Source: a virus. From it: a stretch of 61,766 bases of DNA. The position numbers and the translations under genes are program-made. The stretch covers positions 1 to 61,766 of the IMG/VR virus record IMGVR_UViG_3300029787_000034; one strand, given 5' to 3'. A model generated the notes under the pieces. That model was not told the origin of the DNA and did not search any database. It saw only the letters and a list, made by a program, of their open reading frames with translations. Below are positions 1-8,612 of this stretch, piece after piece. Position 1 is the first letter of the stretch, and every line of letters starts with the position of its first letter.

Positions 1-601
1 GAAAGCAGTCTTTGAGATCTTTCCAGACTTAAAATTTGAGAAGCAGCATACCAATTGGACTAATGACAAAGGTATTAATTTAACTGCAGACCTATACTCT
101 GGTCAGTATCTTATCAAGTCTAGACACGTAGACATTTGGAATGATAAATTAAACATCCACAACAATGTAATCTATCCTAAGACAGGACATAACCTTCCTT
201 GTTTTGGTATGGATCTTATGGGATTCTTTGAGAAGAAAGTTATAATAGTATTTGACTTCCAACATCCTGTAGAAAATTTCCTGTTTTCACATCCTGAGTT
301 ACCCAAAGCAGATGGTACATACAGGTTCTTCGAACCAGGTAATCACTTCTCCGAAAACATATACGTTAGATACTGTACTATGTCAGAGGTAAATGATCAT
401 CTACCGATGTTTATCAAATACCTTACCCTCTATAGAGATATGATAGAGGAAGCAAAACCTACTGGTGAAGATACAGATTTATATAAAGATTTTGATTCAT
501 ACATGATACGACTAGATCCTATATCTGGATACCTAGGTGGATCATTTGGTAAGGAAAGATCTGAAAAGTTAATCAAAGAATTCTTTTTTAGTTATGCATG
601 A
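1..601 (+). CDS. pebS: Phycoerythrobilin synthase PebS (5'-truncated by window edge)
   Basis: Ferredoxin-dependent bilin reductase that converts biliverdin IXa to phycoerythrobilin in two 2-electron steps. The frame is open from base 2 and gives 199 residues; about 28 N-terminal codons lie outside the window. The blocks YPKTG..LPCFGMDLM, KKVIIVFDFQHP and RFFE.GNHFS match cyanophage PebS as I remember it. Both catalytic Asp are present: the one in FGMDLM (Asp105 in the P-SSM2 enzyme) and the one in LDPISGY (Asp206). The stop overlaps the pcyA start by 8 nt, so the two reductases are probably co-translated. PebA is the alternative, but the similarity is closer to phage PebS. Confidence 0.9.
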   Translation, partial: KAVFEIFPDLKFEKQHTNWTNDKGINLTADLYSGQYLIKSRHVDIWNDKLNIHNNVIYPKTGHNLPCFGMDLMGFFEKKVIIVFDFQHPVENFLFSHPELPKADGTYRFFEPGNHFSENIYVRYCTMSEVNDHLPMFIKYLTLYRDMIEEAKPTGEDTDLYKDFDSYMIRLDPISGYLGGSFGKERSEKLIKEFFFSYA

Positions 602-1259
602 ACTTGTACAAGTCATACGTGATTCATGGGAGGGTCTAGACTTACAACCCTATGATACCCAGATGGATGAAATTAAAAAGGATGATCTGAGTATCAAGAA
701 TGAGATGTTTAAGTGTGATGGTCTACGTAGGGTACATCTAGAAACTGCAAAGGCAGGACCTCTAGAGATAGTTCACTCAGTATATTGGCCAGATCCACAC
801 TATAATATTCCGATCTTCGGGTGTGATATAGTCTCTGTGAACAATATAATTACTGCAGCAATAGTAGATGTGTCACCTATTAAGGGTGTAACAGCATTAA
901 ACAAAGACTTATCTAGGATATCTAACTCATATTCTTTTAAACAAAGGAGAGCAATACCTTCATGGGGTGACGATGTGTTCTCACCATTTGTTCAGTTTGT
1001 AAGACTGCAAGACGATTCGGAGAAAGAACAGTTCATTAGAATAGTCAAAGAATATCTAGAGGTATACTGTGCTCTAGTAAATAAGTCTCGTAAAGGAAGG
1101 AACTGGATAAAGACAATGATTAGATATAATGATCAGATATGGTACGCTAAATGTCAGAGAAAAAATAAGAAAACTATGCAGGTATTAACAAAATGGTTTG
1201 ACAAAGAGTGGGCAGAAGTGTATATTAATGATGTGCTGTTTGATATTCCTAAATATTAA
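594..1259 (+). CDS. pcyA: Phycocyanobilin:ferredoxin oxidoreductase PcyA
   Basis: Reduces biliverdin IXa to phycocyanobilin with four electrons from ferredoxin. The 221 residues are about 25 shorter at the N terminus than host PcyA (around 245). The catalytic set is visible: Glu50 in HLET, His61 in IVHS and Asp78 in FGCDIV correspond to Glu76, His88 and Asp105 of the Synechocystis enzyme. The C terminus (CQRKNKKT then EWAEVYINDVLFDIP) is typical of PcyA. The ATG overlaps the end of pebS. It uses the same substrate as PebS, so the phage encodes two competing exits from biliverdin. Confidence 0.9.
   Translation: MHELVQVIRDSWEGLDLQPYDTQMDEIKKDDLSIKNEMFKCDGLRRVHLETAKAGPLEIVHSVYWPDPHYNIPIFGCDIVSVNNIITAAIVDVSPIKGVTALNKDLSRISNSYSFKQRRAIPSWGDDVFSPFVQFVRLQDDSEKEQFIRIVKEYLEVYCALVNKSRKGRNWIKTMIRYNDQIWYAKCQRKNKKTMQVLTKWFDKEWAEVYINDVLFDIPKY
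1249..1255 (+). promoter_or_regulatory. Possible late promoter CTAAATA at the end of pcyA
   Basis: CTAAATA lies within the last codons of pcyA. T4 late geometry would put +1 at 1261, exactly the A of the next ATG. It may be a chance match because the bases are coding. Confidence 0.35.
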
Positions 1260-1260
1260 C

Positions 1261-1536
1261 ATGATTTTATTCTCATTCATCATATCATTATTTGCTAATC
1301 ATCTACCTGTGATGTACGTACAAGTACCACAGTGGGCAGATGATTGGGCAGTTTGTGCTGTAGACATACCTGATGCTAAGTGTCATTGGTATGTCATGTC
1401 ACCTGACAATACCTTCGGTGAAGGATTTGATTGGGAAGATGCACCATGGTTTGATGCAAGAGGACTCAATGATGTAGCACCTATGCAGAAAGAAACTGTA
1501 GTACAAAAATTACAACATCAGAATGACAAAAATTGA
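1261..1536 (+). CDS. Small protein with hydrophobic N terminus
   Basis: Hypothetical 91-residue protein. I chose the ATG directly after the pcyA stop (TAACATG) rather than the longer TTG form, which would overlap pcyA. Residues 1-20 (MILFSFIISLFANHLP) look like an uncleaved signal anchor. The rest is acidic and rich in Trp and Asp (WADDW, DWEDAPWFDA), suggesting an extracytoplasmic or membrane-tethered domain. No family recognised. The end overlaps the next gene by 14 nt. Confidence 0.6.
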   Translation: MILFSFIISLFANHLPVMYVQVPQWADDWAVCAVDIPDAKCHWYVMSPDNTFGEGFDWEDAPWFDARGLNDVAPMQKETVVQKLQHQNDKN

Positions 1537-1747
1537 TTGGGATCACAACAATGGTATTGTTACCATGGTTCCTTTAACTAGAGAAGAATTAGAATGTGTA
1601 AGAGTATGTGTAGCAAATGCACCTATACCTTATGACATTAGTCAGAAGAAGATACCTGGTGATATATTGCAAAAAATAGGACGACCTGCTAAAGTAGAGC
1701 ATGTAGGAGAAATCCTAGTTGATTGTGATCTAACCAAGTATGAGTAG
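1523..1747 (+). CDS. Hypothetical protein, 74 aa
   Basis: Small soluble protein beginning MTKIDWDHNNG, with no motif I recognise. It overlaps the genes on both sides (14 and 8 nt), as expected for a translationally coupled phage operon, and that is the main support for it being real. Confidence 0.6.
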   Translation: MTKIDWDHNNGIVTMVPLTREELECVRVCVANAPIPYDISQKKIPGDILQKIGRPAKVEHVGEILVDCDLTKYE

Positions 1748-2213
1748 TATAGTTTTTAGAAAGCATCGTGTGTTTAAAGAAACAGATGATGTTACCTTCT
1801 ATGATATATCTGTAGAAGAATGTAATGCAACAGACCTTGTAGTACATAAAGGTGCTGCCACATCACCCCCAGATGATTTTGTGGGTGCTAAACAATTTTA
1901 TATACATCGATATCAAGATGATTACAACAGAGTCATTGATGGTGAGAGAACTTTTGAGATAGTAAACTCTAACTTTAAATGTCCCTATCATATAATACAT
2001 CTGAGAAGACAAAGTGGTGCGTTATATCTACCAAGAGGTACATACCACAGGTCTACATCAGGAGAGAATGGTTCTATTGTAATCAATCAGGCACATAGAT
2101 ACGAAGATTTTAATGCTGAGACGGAGTTCATTCCTATATCAGCAGCAGAAGATAAAGAATTATATGATATACTAAAGAATGAAAACCCTGTTATCCACAC
2201 TATAGGCGAATGA
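1740..2213 (+). CDS. Hypothetical protein, possible cupin fold
   Basis: 157 residues. The pattern FYIHRYQDDYNRVIDG followed by YHIIHLR and a GALYLPRGTYHRSTS segment resembles a cupin or RmlC-type double-stranded beta-helix: a His-containing strand, a glycine turn, then PRGxxH. The metal-ligand set is not fully convincing, so the fold is an inference. It starts inside the preceding gene and shares ATGA with the next. Confidence 0.5.
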   Translation: MSSIVFRKHRVFKETDDVTFYDISVEECNATDLVVHKGAATSPPDDFVGAKQFYIHRYQDDYNRVIDGERTFEIVNSNFKCPYHIIHLRRQSGALYLPRGTYHRSTSGENGSIVINQAHRYEDFNAETEFIPISAAEDKELYDILKNENPVIHTIGE

Positions 2214-2413
2214 CTGATCCAAGTTTGCTTCATGTAGCATGTATAGACTCACACAACACCAGTTATTTTTATAAGAGAGAAGATGGTACATACTATTGGT
2301 TACATGCTCGTAAGAATAAGGATGATGCAATAGTAGATGCAGATGAATTGCAATTAAATATGCTAGGTGACGTAGAATTAACTAACGATCAAATATTAGA
2401 AGCATGCAAGTAG
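2210..2413 (+). CDS. Hypothetical protein, 67 aa
   Basis: Small acidic protein starting at an ATGA overlap with the upstream stop. It contains an aromatic patch (SYFYKREDGTYYWLHARK) but no recognisable domain. It overlaps the next membrane peptide by 10 nt. Confidence 0.55.
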   Translation: MTDPSLLHVACIDSHNTSYFYKREDGTYYWLHARKNKDDAIVDADELQLNMLGDVELTNDQILEACK

Positions 2414-2532
2414 TCTGGGGAGTTAATATTATGGTTGGGATACTTCTCATAATAGTTACTTGGTATATCGTCTATATACTAAAGATGAGCTTTGCGGAGA
2501 TGAATGATGGGAGCGATGATTCCACCAAGTAG
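2404..2532 (+). CDS. Single-pass membrane microprotein, 42 aa
   Basis: ATG at 2404 opens a 42-residue frame whose core (VGILLIIVTWYIVYIL) is one transmembrane helix, with an acidic Ser-rich tail. It overlaps both neighbouring genes in the pattern of the surrounding operon. Function unknown. Confidence 0.5.
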   Translation: MQVVWGVNIMVGILLIIVTWYIVYILKMSFAEMNDGSDDSTK

Positions 2533-2971
2533 GAAGTCCTGCTATAACTTTAGAGTAACGGAGATTAATCGTGTTGTTGACGGGGATACTATTGATGTCA
2601 CCATTGATTTGGGGTTTGATTTATACAAGAAAGAAAGAGTTAGAATTGCAGGAATTGATACGCCAGAGAAAAGAACAAGAGACTTGGAAGAGAAGGCATT
2701 GGGAATAGATGCAACTAACTGGATGAAAGCAACGTTGGAGGATACTTTGAGTGGAGAGCACGAACTTACTATCAGAACCGAACTTAAAGGTGGCATGGGT
2801 AAGTATGGTAGGCTTCTTGGTTGGTTATACATTGGCGATGATACTGTATCACTCAATGAACAGATGATTAAAGAAGGTTATGCGTGGGAGTATGACGGAG
2901 GTACAAAGAAAAAGAACTTCGAGGAACTACGTGAGATACGTAGGAGTCAAGGTACTCTACCAAATGGATAG
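2504..2971 (+). CDS. Thermonuclease-like (SNase) nuclease
   Basis: 155-residue Staphylococcal-nuclease-fold protein expected to hydrolyse DNA or RNA in a Ca2+-dependent manner. Visible family signatures are VVDGDTIDVTIDL near the N terminus, RVRIAGIDTPE (OB-fold strand with the active-site Arg and Asp), GKYGRLLGWLY (second active-site Arg) and NEQMIKEGYAW. No signal peptide, so it probably acts in the cytoplasm. Starts at 2504, 2507 or 2516 are possible; GGAG just upstream favours the first. SNase-like genes are common accessory genes of cyanophages. Confidence 0.85.
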   Translation: MMGAMIPPSRKSCYNFRVTEINRVVDGDTIDVTIDLGFDLYKKERVRIAGIDTPEKRTRDLEEKALGIDATNWMKATLEDTLSGEHELTIRTELKGGMGKYGRLLGWLYIGDDTVSLNEQMIKEGYAWEYDGGTKKKNFEELREIRRSQGTLPNG

Positions 2972-3125
2972 TACTAGGTGGTCTGCCCAAGTAAAATATG
3001 CGTCTAACCGACTGGTAAAGGTTGAGTTTCTCTGTGAATCTAACCTACGTCAGGATGCTGAACAGAAATGTAGAGCACTATTCGGCACCGATGACATCAG
3101 ACAATTAAAGAGGGAATGGTCTTAA
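2964..3125 (+). CDS. Small protein upstream of terminase, 53 aa
   Basis: ATG 2964 (MDSTRWSAQVKYA) overlaps the nuclease stop by 8 nt. A longer GTG form would run deep into the nuclease gene and is rejected. Basic, compact, no known domain. It abuts the terminase start (stop 3123-3125, ATG 3126). T4 gp16, the small terminase, is much longer, so I do not call it that. Confidence 0.6.
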   Translation: MDSTRWSAQVKYASNRLVKVEFLCESNLRQDAEQKCRALFGTDDIRQLKREWS

Positions 3126-4799
3126 ATGGCTAACGAAAATGTATATCTAGGTAACCCCAACCTTAAAAAGGCGAACGTTGCAACTAACTTTACACCCGAA
3201 CAGGTGCAAGAGTTTATTAAGTGCAGCCAAGATCCTGTACATTTTATTAGAACACACATTAGAATTGTGTCACTGGATAAAGGTTTGATACCTTTTGACC
3301 TGTATGATTTCCAAGAGGGCATGGTACAGAAGTTTCATGATGACAGATTTAACATAGCAAAGTTACCACGACAGTCTGGTAAATCTACAGTCGTTACATC
3401 ATACTTGCTATGGTATGTACTGTTTAATGATAATGTGAACGTAGCAATACTTGCTAACAAAGCAGCAACTGCTAGGGAGATGCTTGGAAGGTTACAACTT
3501 TCCTATGAAAACTTACCTAAGTGGATGCAACAAGGTATTGTGGGGTGGAACAAAGGAAGTTTGGAGTTGGAAAATGGATCTAAAATCCTTGCTGCAAGTA
3601 CTAGTGCAAGTGCTGTTAGGGGTATGTCGTTTAATGTTATATTTCTGGATGAATTCGCTTTCATTCCGAATCATATCGCTGATCAGTTCTTTAGTTCTGT
3701 ATATCCTACTATCTCATCTGGTAAATCTACCAAGGTTATCATCATTAGTACACCTCACGGGATGAACATGTTCTACAAACTCTGGCATGATGCCGAGAGA
3801 GGTAAGAACGAGTACACGACAACGGAGGTTCACTGGTCACAAGTACCAGGTAGAGATGCCGACTGGAAAGAACAAACGATAGCCAACACATCGGAAGAAC
3901 AATTCCGAGTTGAGTTTGAGTGTGAGTTCCTAGGATCTGTTGATACATTGATATCAGCATCTAAATTAAGGACTATGACCTATGAAGATCCTATTACAAG
4001 CAATAAAGGTTTAGATGTATACATCAAACCAGAGAAAGAACATCAATATACCATCACTGTAGACGTTGCTAGGGGTGTAACTAAGGATTATAGTGCCTTT
4101 TGCGTGATAGATACGACAACAATACCGTATCAACTAGTAGCCAAGTACCGAAACAACACAATAAAACCATTATTATTCCCAAATATCATACATGAAGTGG
4201 CATGTGCGTACAATCATGCGTATATTCTTGTAGAAATTAATGATATTGGTGCACAGATAGGAGATATTTTACAATTTGATCTAGAATATGACAATCTATT
4301 GATGTCTGCTATGCGTGGACGTGCAGGACAGGTCATCGGACAAGGATTTAGTGGTACAAAAGTACAACTAGGTGTTAAAATGTCCACTACAGTTAAGAAA
4401 ACTGGGTGTTCTAACCTAAAACAATTACTAGAGGACGACAAACTACTATTAAATGACTATCAAATTATCTCAGAACTCACAACCTTCATCCAAAAAGGAC
4501 AAGCATGGGAAGCCGAAGAGGGTTGTAATGATGATCTTGCTATGTGCTTGGTTATCTTTAGTTGGTTGGCAACTTCCGACTATTTTAAAGAACTTCACGA
4601 CAACGATGTAAGAGCAAGGATGTATAAAGAGCAAAGGGAAGGTATCGAACAGGATATGGCACCCTTTGGATTCGTTGATGATGGTCTAGGTGAAGAAACA
4701 TTCGTAGATAAAGAAGGAGATGTGTGGCAAACTAATAATAGACCTGATGTTATGGATGAGTATGGTAATAAATCCTATATGTGGGAGTATCTATCATGA
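3126..4799 (+). CDS. 17: Terminase large subunit (gp17)
   Basis: 557-residue ATPase-nuclease that pumps DNA into proheads and cuts concatemers. The ATPase domain has Walker A LPRQSGKST (residues 80-88), Walker B VIFLDEFAF (Asp175, Glu176) and the coupling motif IISTPHG. The C-terminal RNase H-like nuclease begins at ITVDVARG with its catalytic Asp, and further acidic residues occur in LVEINDIGAQ and GCNDDLAM. Length is a little under T4 gp17 (610). The stop overlaps the next ATG (ATGA). Confidence 0.97.
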   Translation: MANENVYLGNPNLKKANVATNFTPEQVQEFIKCSQDPVHFIRTHIRIVSLDKGLIPFDLYDFQEGMVQKFHDDRFNIAKLPRQSGKSTVVTSYLLWYVLFNDNVNVAILANKAATAREMLGRLQLSYENLPKWMQQGIVGWNKGSLELENGSKILAASTSASAVRGMSFNVIFLDEFAFIPNHIADQFFSSVYPTISSGKSTKVIIISTPHGMNMFYKLWHDAERGKNEYTTTEVHWSQVPGRDADWKEQTIANTSEEQFRVEFECEFLGSVDTLISASKLRTMTYEDPITSNKGLDVYIKPEKEHQYTITVDVARGVTKDYSAFCVIDTTTIPYQLVAKYRNNTIKPLLFPNIIHEVACAYNHAYILVEINDIGAQIGDILQFDLEYDNLLMSAMRGRAGQVIGQGFSGTKVQLGVKMSTTVKKTGCSNLKQLLEDDKLLLNDYQIISELTTFIQKGQAWEAEEGCNDDLAMCLVIFSWLATSDYFKELHDNDVRARMYKEQREGIEQDMAPFGFVDDGLGEETFVDKEGDVWQTNNRPDVMDEYGNKSYMWEYLS

Positions 4800-5035
4800 A
4801 TGAAGCATACACAGAAGTTCAGAAACTAGTAGAGTTCGAACATCTGATGTTTAAAGAAAGAGTTTGTCGTGTATGTGGTAAAGAGAAGTCTTTATTGGAT
4901 GATTTCTACATGACACACAGAGATAGAGGTAGTAGTTTGACTGCCTTCTCATATGAATGTAAAGTATGTACAATAAAGAGAACAGCAAGGAGAGGAAAGG
5001 TAAAAGAAGAAGTAGATTTATATCCAGACTGGTAG
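4796..5035 (+). CDS. Zinc-ribbon-like small protein
   Basis: 79 residues from the ATG at the ATGA overlap with gp17. Two Cys pairs, CRVCGKEK and ECKVC, about 37 residues apart, could bind one zinc ion, as in HNH-like or zinc-ribbon proteins. No HNH catalytic residues are evident. The basic stretch KRTARRGK after the second pair suggests nucleic-acid contact. Confidence 0.6.
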   Translation: MNEAYTEVQKLVEFEHLMFKERVCRVCGKEKSLLDDFYMTHRDRGSSLTAFSYECKVCTIKRTARRGKVKEEVDLYPDW

Positions 5036-5071
5036 CTTCCCCAAAATTTCCCCGTGTAAAGTAACTATTTT

Positions 5072-5078
5072 CTAAATA
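5072..5078 (+). promoter_or_regulatory. Late promoter CTAAATA for tail sheath
   Basis: Motif in the 85-nt gap before gene 18. Predicted +1 is 5084, giving a 37-nt leader. It lies just downstream of the terminase block, where a late unit would start. Confidence 0.7.
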
Positions 5079-5120
5079 TTAGTAGCATTCCAGTCACTGA
5101 CTAATAACGGAGTATAACAG

Positions 5121-7919
5121 ATGGCAAGCACACAAGCATCACCAGGTGTTGTCGTACTAGAAAGAGATCTGACCCATACCACCAACGCAACGGTTGATAA
5201 CGTTGCTGCGATATGTGGGGCATTTGAGAAAGGACCTGTAGAAGAAGTCCAAACTATTTCTAGCGAAAGAGAATTAATTGACACTTTTGGTAAACCGAAC
5301 GATTACAACTATGAGTATTGGTTCTCAGCAGCACAGTTTCTACTATATGGTGGATCTGTTAAGATTGTTAGATCAGATAACTCATCACTAAAGAACGCAA
5401 TCGATGCAACTACTATAATATCAACTTCTTTTAGTGCAACTGATACAACCCTTACAGTTATATCTGCAACAGGATTTGACATCAATGACTACATCAAGAT
5501 TGATGCTGAGATATTAAAAGTTACTGCAATATCAGGTAATGATGTTACCGTAACTCGTGGAGCATGGAGCACATCTGCTGTATCTCACGCTTCAGCATCA
5601 CAGATCACACTTATAGAACCAGCTGGAACTGCTTCTACTGTAAATGAAGGTGGTACTTACACTGATTCAGATACAACTCTTACAGTTACTTCTGCATCTA
5701 CATTGGGTGTACAGAATAACAGTTACATCTTAATCGATACTGAGATTTTACAGGTAACAAACATTTCTACTAATGATCTTACAGTTACACGTGGTGCTCT
5801 AGGTACAACTGCAGCAGCACACACTGACGGATCTGCGGTATCTTTACAGACAGTTACTACAAACAAGACCACAATAAACGAAGAAACTTCTTCAGGTGTT
5901 ACGCCACCTATCATTAAGAACATCCAGACTTACGAAAGTACTACGGAAGATGCTTCTAATGACTTTAAGTGGGCAGCAAGAACACCAGGTATCTACGGAA
6001 ACTCAGTAAGAGTTATCGCTACAGACGCTGGTCCTGACCAAGTTCTTTGGTTAACTGCTCCTTCATCAGGTAATGAGTGGAAGTTTACATCAGGAAAAGG
6101 TGTTAACGTAAGTGCTTCTAACGTAACATCTAAAGTTTATAGTTACTCTTTAATAGTTACATTCGAAGCAGGATCTAACTTAGTTGGATCATTCGAAGCA
6201 GATAACTTCTACACTGCTGTTGCAGGAAACGTAACAGGTAGAGTAGTTGCTTATGATGCATCCTCTAGAAGGATCGAACTATCAGTTGATGACACTGGTT
6301 CTGACTACCTAGAAGTTGGAGACACAGTTACTGAACTAGCAAACAGTGGTGGATCAGCAGGATCTGCAACTGGAGACAGTGCAGTCGTTTCTAAGATTCA
6401 GAGAAGACTAACAGTTGCAAACAACGAAGGATCAGAAAAGTTTGCTGCTAACATGGTGATTAAGGATTCTTCCACACTATCATCTGACATCAACGCAGGT
6501 GACAACGTAACTATCTCTGCTATAGAAGATGAGTACGATTCACGTTACTATGGTCCTAACCAGAAATGGTCAGCAATCGCACCTAGACCTGGTACTTCAC
6601 AGTACGCAGCAGATCGTGGTGGTTTCAGAGACCTAATGCACATCTTAGTTATTGATGGAGACGGTGGTATCACTGGTGTACCTGGATCTGTTCTAGAAAA
6701 ATTCCTAGACGTATCTAAAGCATCTGATGCTAAGTCACCTCAAGGACAGAACTTATACTACAAGGATGTAATCAAACTCAACTCCACATACACATGGTGG
6801 GGTTCACATGAAGCAATCTTGATCTTCGATGTTGACAGCAATGCAACAGGAGATATTGGTAGTTCATCAACAAACAGAAAGTTTGACCTATTAAAGAACA
6901 ACTCTGCAATCTTAAGTGCAGATGATCCAACAGGTGCTAACCCTTCTGCTATCCCTTTACTATACACTAAGAATTCTTCTACTGTTAAGTACAGTCTTCG
7001 TGGTGGAGTTGACGGATACACACTAGACAAAGATAAGTTATTTGATTCATATGACTTATTCTCTGATCAGGAAACAATCGAGATCGATTACGTTCTCATG
7101 GGTCCTGCGATGAGCAACCTTACAGACAGTACAGCAAAAGCACAAAAGATGCTTGACATCGCTGCAGTACGTAAGGATTGCATGGCATTCATATCACCTC
7201 CAAGAGATAGAGTGATAGGAGTACCAAGCACAAACACTATCGTGGATCGTGTTATTGAGTTCTTTGATTCATTATCTTCTACATCTTACGGTGTGTTCGA
7301 TAATAACTACAAGTACATATATGACAAGTACACTGATAAATATAGATACTTACCATGTAATGCTGACATTGCAGGACTAACATTAAGTACAGCACTTAAT
7401 CAAGAACCATGGTTCTCACCTGCAGGATTCTCTAGAGGACAATTACGTAACGCTATTAAACTAGCATACTCACCTCTAAAAGAACAGAGAGACAGATTAT
7501 ACTCTGCAAGAGTTAACCCAATCTGCTCCTTCCCAGGACAAGGCATCGTACTTTACGGTGACAAAACTGCTCAAGGCATTGCGAGTGCATTCGATAGAAT
7601 TAACGTTCGTCGTTTATTCCTTGTAATTGAGAGAGCAATCTCAGTTGCTGCTAAGTCACAACTCTTCGAAATGAATGATGAGTTCACCAGACAAGGATTT
7701 AAGAACATAGTTGTTCCTTATCTTAGAGGTGTTCAGGCAAGACGTGGTGTTGTAGACTTCTTGGTTGTGTGTGATGAGACAAACAACCCTGCAGATGCAG
7801 TTGACAGAGGAGAGTTCTTCGCTGAGATCTTCGTAAAACCTACAAGATCAATCAACTTCATTACACTACAATTCACAGCTACGAGGACAGGTGCTTCGTT
7901 CGCTGAAATCGTATCTTAA
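5121..7919 (+). CDS. 18: Tail sheath protein (gp18)
   Basis: 932-residue contractile sheath protomer. The N terminus SPGVVVLERDLT and the C-terminal region (RRLFLVIERAI, FARQ-like EFTRQGFKNIVVPYLRGVQARRG) are typical of T4-type sheaths, with NNPAD and FVKPTRSINFI near the end. It is well over the 659 residues of T4 gp18. Part of the extra length is an insertion (about residues 100-245) holding two copies of a Thr/Ser-rich repeat offset by 76 codons, probably a surface domain. It is followed by the tube gene. Confidence 0.95.
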   Translation: MASTQASPGVVVLERDLTHTTNATVDNVAAICGAFEKGPVEEVQTISSERELIDTFGKPNDYNYEYWFSAAQFLLYGGSVKIVRSDNSSLKNAIDATTIISTSFSATDTTLTVISATGFDINDYIKIDAEILKVTAISGNDVTVTRGAWSTSAVSHASASQITLIEPAGTASTVNEGGTYTDSDTTLTVTSASTLGVQNNSYILIDTEILQVTNISTNDLTVTRGALGTTAAAHTDGSAVSLQTVTTNKTTINEETSSGVTPPIIKNIQTYESTTEDASNDFKWAARTPGIYGNSVRVIATDAGPDQVLWLTAPSSGNEWKFTSGKGVNVSASNVTSKVYSYSLIVTFEAGSNLVGSFEADNFYTAVAGNVTGRVVAYDASSRRIELSVDDTGSDYLEVGDTVTELANSGGSAGSATGDSAVVSKIQRRLTVANNEGSEKFAANMVIKDSSTLSSDINAGDNVTISAIEDEYDSRYYGPNQKWSAIAPRPGTSQYAADRGGFRDLMHILVIDGDGGITGVPGSVLEKFLDVSKASDAKSPQGQNLYYKDVIKLNSTYTWWGSHEAILIFDVDSNATGDIGSSSTNRKFDLLKNNSAILSADDPTGANPSAIPLLYTKNSSTVKYSLRGGVDGYTLDKDKLFDSYDLFSDQETIEIDYVLMGPAMSNLTDSTAKAQKMLDIAAVRKDCMAFISPPRDRVIGVPSTNTIVDRVIEFFDSLSSTSYGVFDNNYKYIYDKYTDKYRYLPCNADIAGLTLSTALNQEPWFSPAGFSRGQLRNAIKLAYSPLKEQRDRLYSARVNPICSFPGQGIVLYGDKTAQGIASAFDRINVRRLFLVIERAISVAAKSQLFEMNDEFTRQGFKNIVVPYLRGVQARRGVVDFLVVCDETNNPADAVDRGEFFAEIFVKPTRSINFITLQFTATRTGASFAEIVS
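5420..5850 (+). repeat. Tandem repeat encoded in the tail sheath insertion
   Basis: Two copies encode SATDTTLTV..I.AEILKVT....VTVTRGAW and SDTTLTV...I.TEILQVT....LTVTRGAL. Copy 2 follows copy 1 by 228 nt (GATACAACCCTTACAGTT at 5442, GATACAACTCTTACAGTT at 5670). Confidence 0.8.
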
Positions 7920-7938
7920 TTCCCGTTAGGTAAAAACA

Positions 7939-8559
7939 ATGCCAGACCAACTTAAAAAAAGTATATTAGACTTTAGAACCCAGATCGGTGAGCTAGCACG
8001 CCCCAATCTGTTCCAAGTCCAACTATCATTTCCTACTATAGGAACTGATGGTTCACTTGCAGGTGGAAACACACAAGACGATGCTGATAAAGAACCGTCT
8101 TTCGTATCCACAGATGGTACACAACTAAGTACCTTTATGATCAAAGCAGCACAGTTACCTGCATCTACAATAGGTGTAGTCAACGTTCCTTTCAGAGGAA
8201 GACAGCTTAAGATTGCAGGAGACAGAACATTCGAACCATGGACTATCACAGTTCTAAACGACGAAGAGTTCAGACTCCGTAGACAGTTCGAAGCATGGGC
8301 AGCAGCAATCCAAGACTATAGACTTAACATCTCAGGTAGTACTAACATTGGTAGTTACCAGACAGATGCTAGAGTTCAGCAGTTTAACAGAAAGGGTGTT
8401 AAATCAAAAGAATACCATTTCGAATCAATCTGGCCATCAAACATTTCCGCAATCGATCTAGATTGGGAAAGTAATGATACTCCAGAAGAGTATACTGTAG
8501 AGTTCCAAGTACAATACTGGACACCAGTGAACATGAGCAACACTGCTAACACAGACTAG
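7939..8559 (+). CDS. 19: Tail tube protein (gp19)
   Basis: 206-residue monomer of the inner tail tube, placed directly after the sheath gene as in T4. Recognisable features are ELARPNLFQVQLSFP near the start, IKAAQLPASTIGVVNVPFRGRQLKIAGDRTF in the middle, and a C terminus ending in a beta segment (EYTVEFQVQYW). AGGT precedes the ATG at good spacing. No promoter motif separates it from gene 18, so the two are probably co-transcribed. Confidence 0.93.
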   Translation: MPDQLKKSILDFRTQIGELARPNLFQVQLSFPTIGTDGSLAGGNTQDDADKEPSFVSTDGTQLSTFMIKAAQLPASTIGVVNVPFRGRQLKIAGDRTFEPWTITVLNDEEFRLRRQFEAWAAAIQDYRLNISGSTNIGSYQTDARVQQFNRKGVKSKEYHFESIWPSNISAIDLDWESNDTPEEYTVEFQVQYWTPVNMSNTANTD

Positions 8560-8573
8560 CATTGTTAAAACTT

Positions 8574-8581
8574 GATAAATA
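8574..8581 (+). promoter_or_regulatory. Late promoter GATAAATA for portal gene
   Basis: Motif between the tube and portal genes. Predicted +1 is 8587, giving a 26-nt leader to the ATG at 8613. Confidence 0.65.
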
Positions 8582-8612
8582 TGTTATGATACAGTAAACA
8601 CGGGAATATTTG

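Noticed and set aside
2880-3125. 81-codon version of the small gene before terminase
   Set aside because: The longer start lies far inside the thermonuclease gene; ATG 2964 gives a normal 8-nt overlap.
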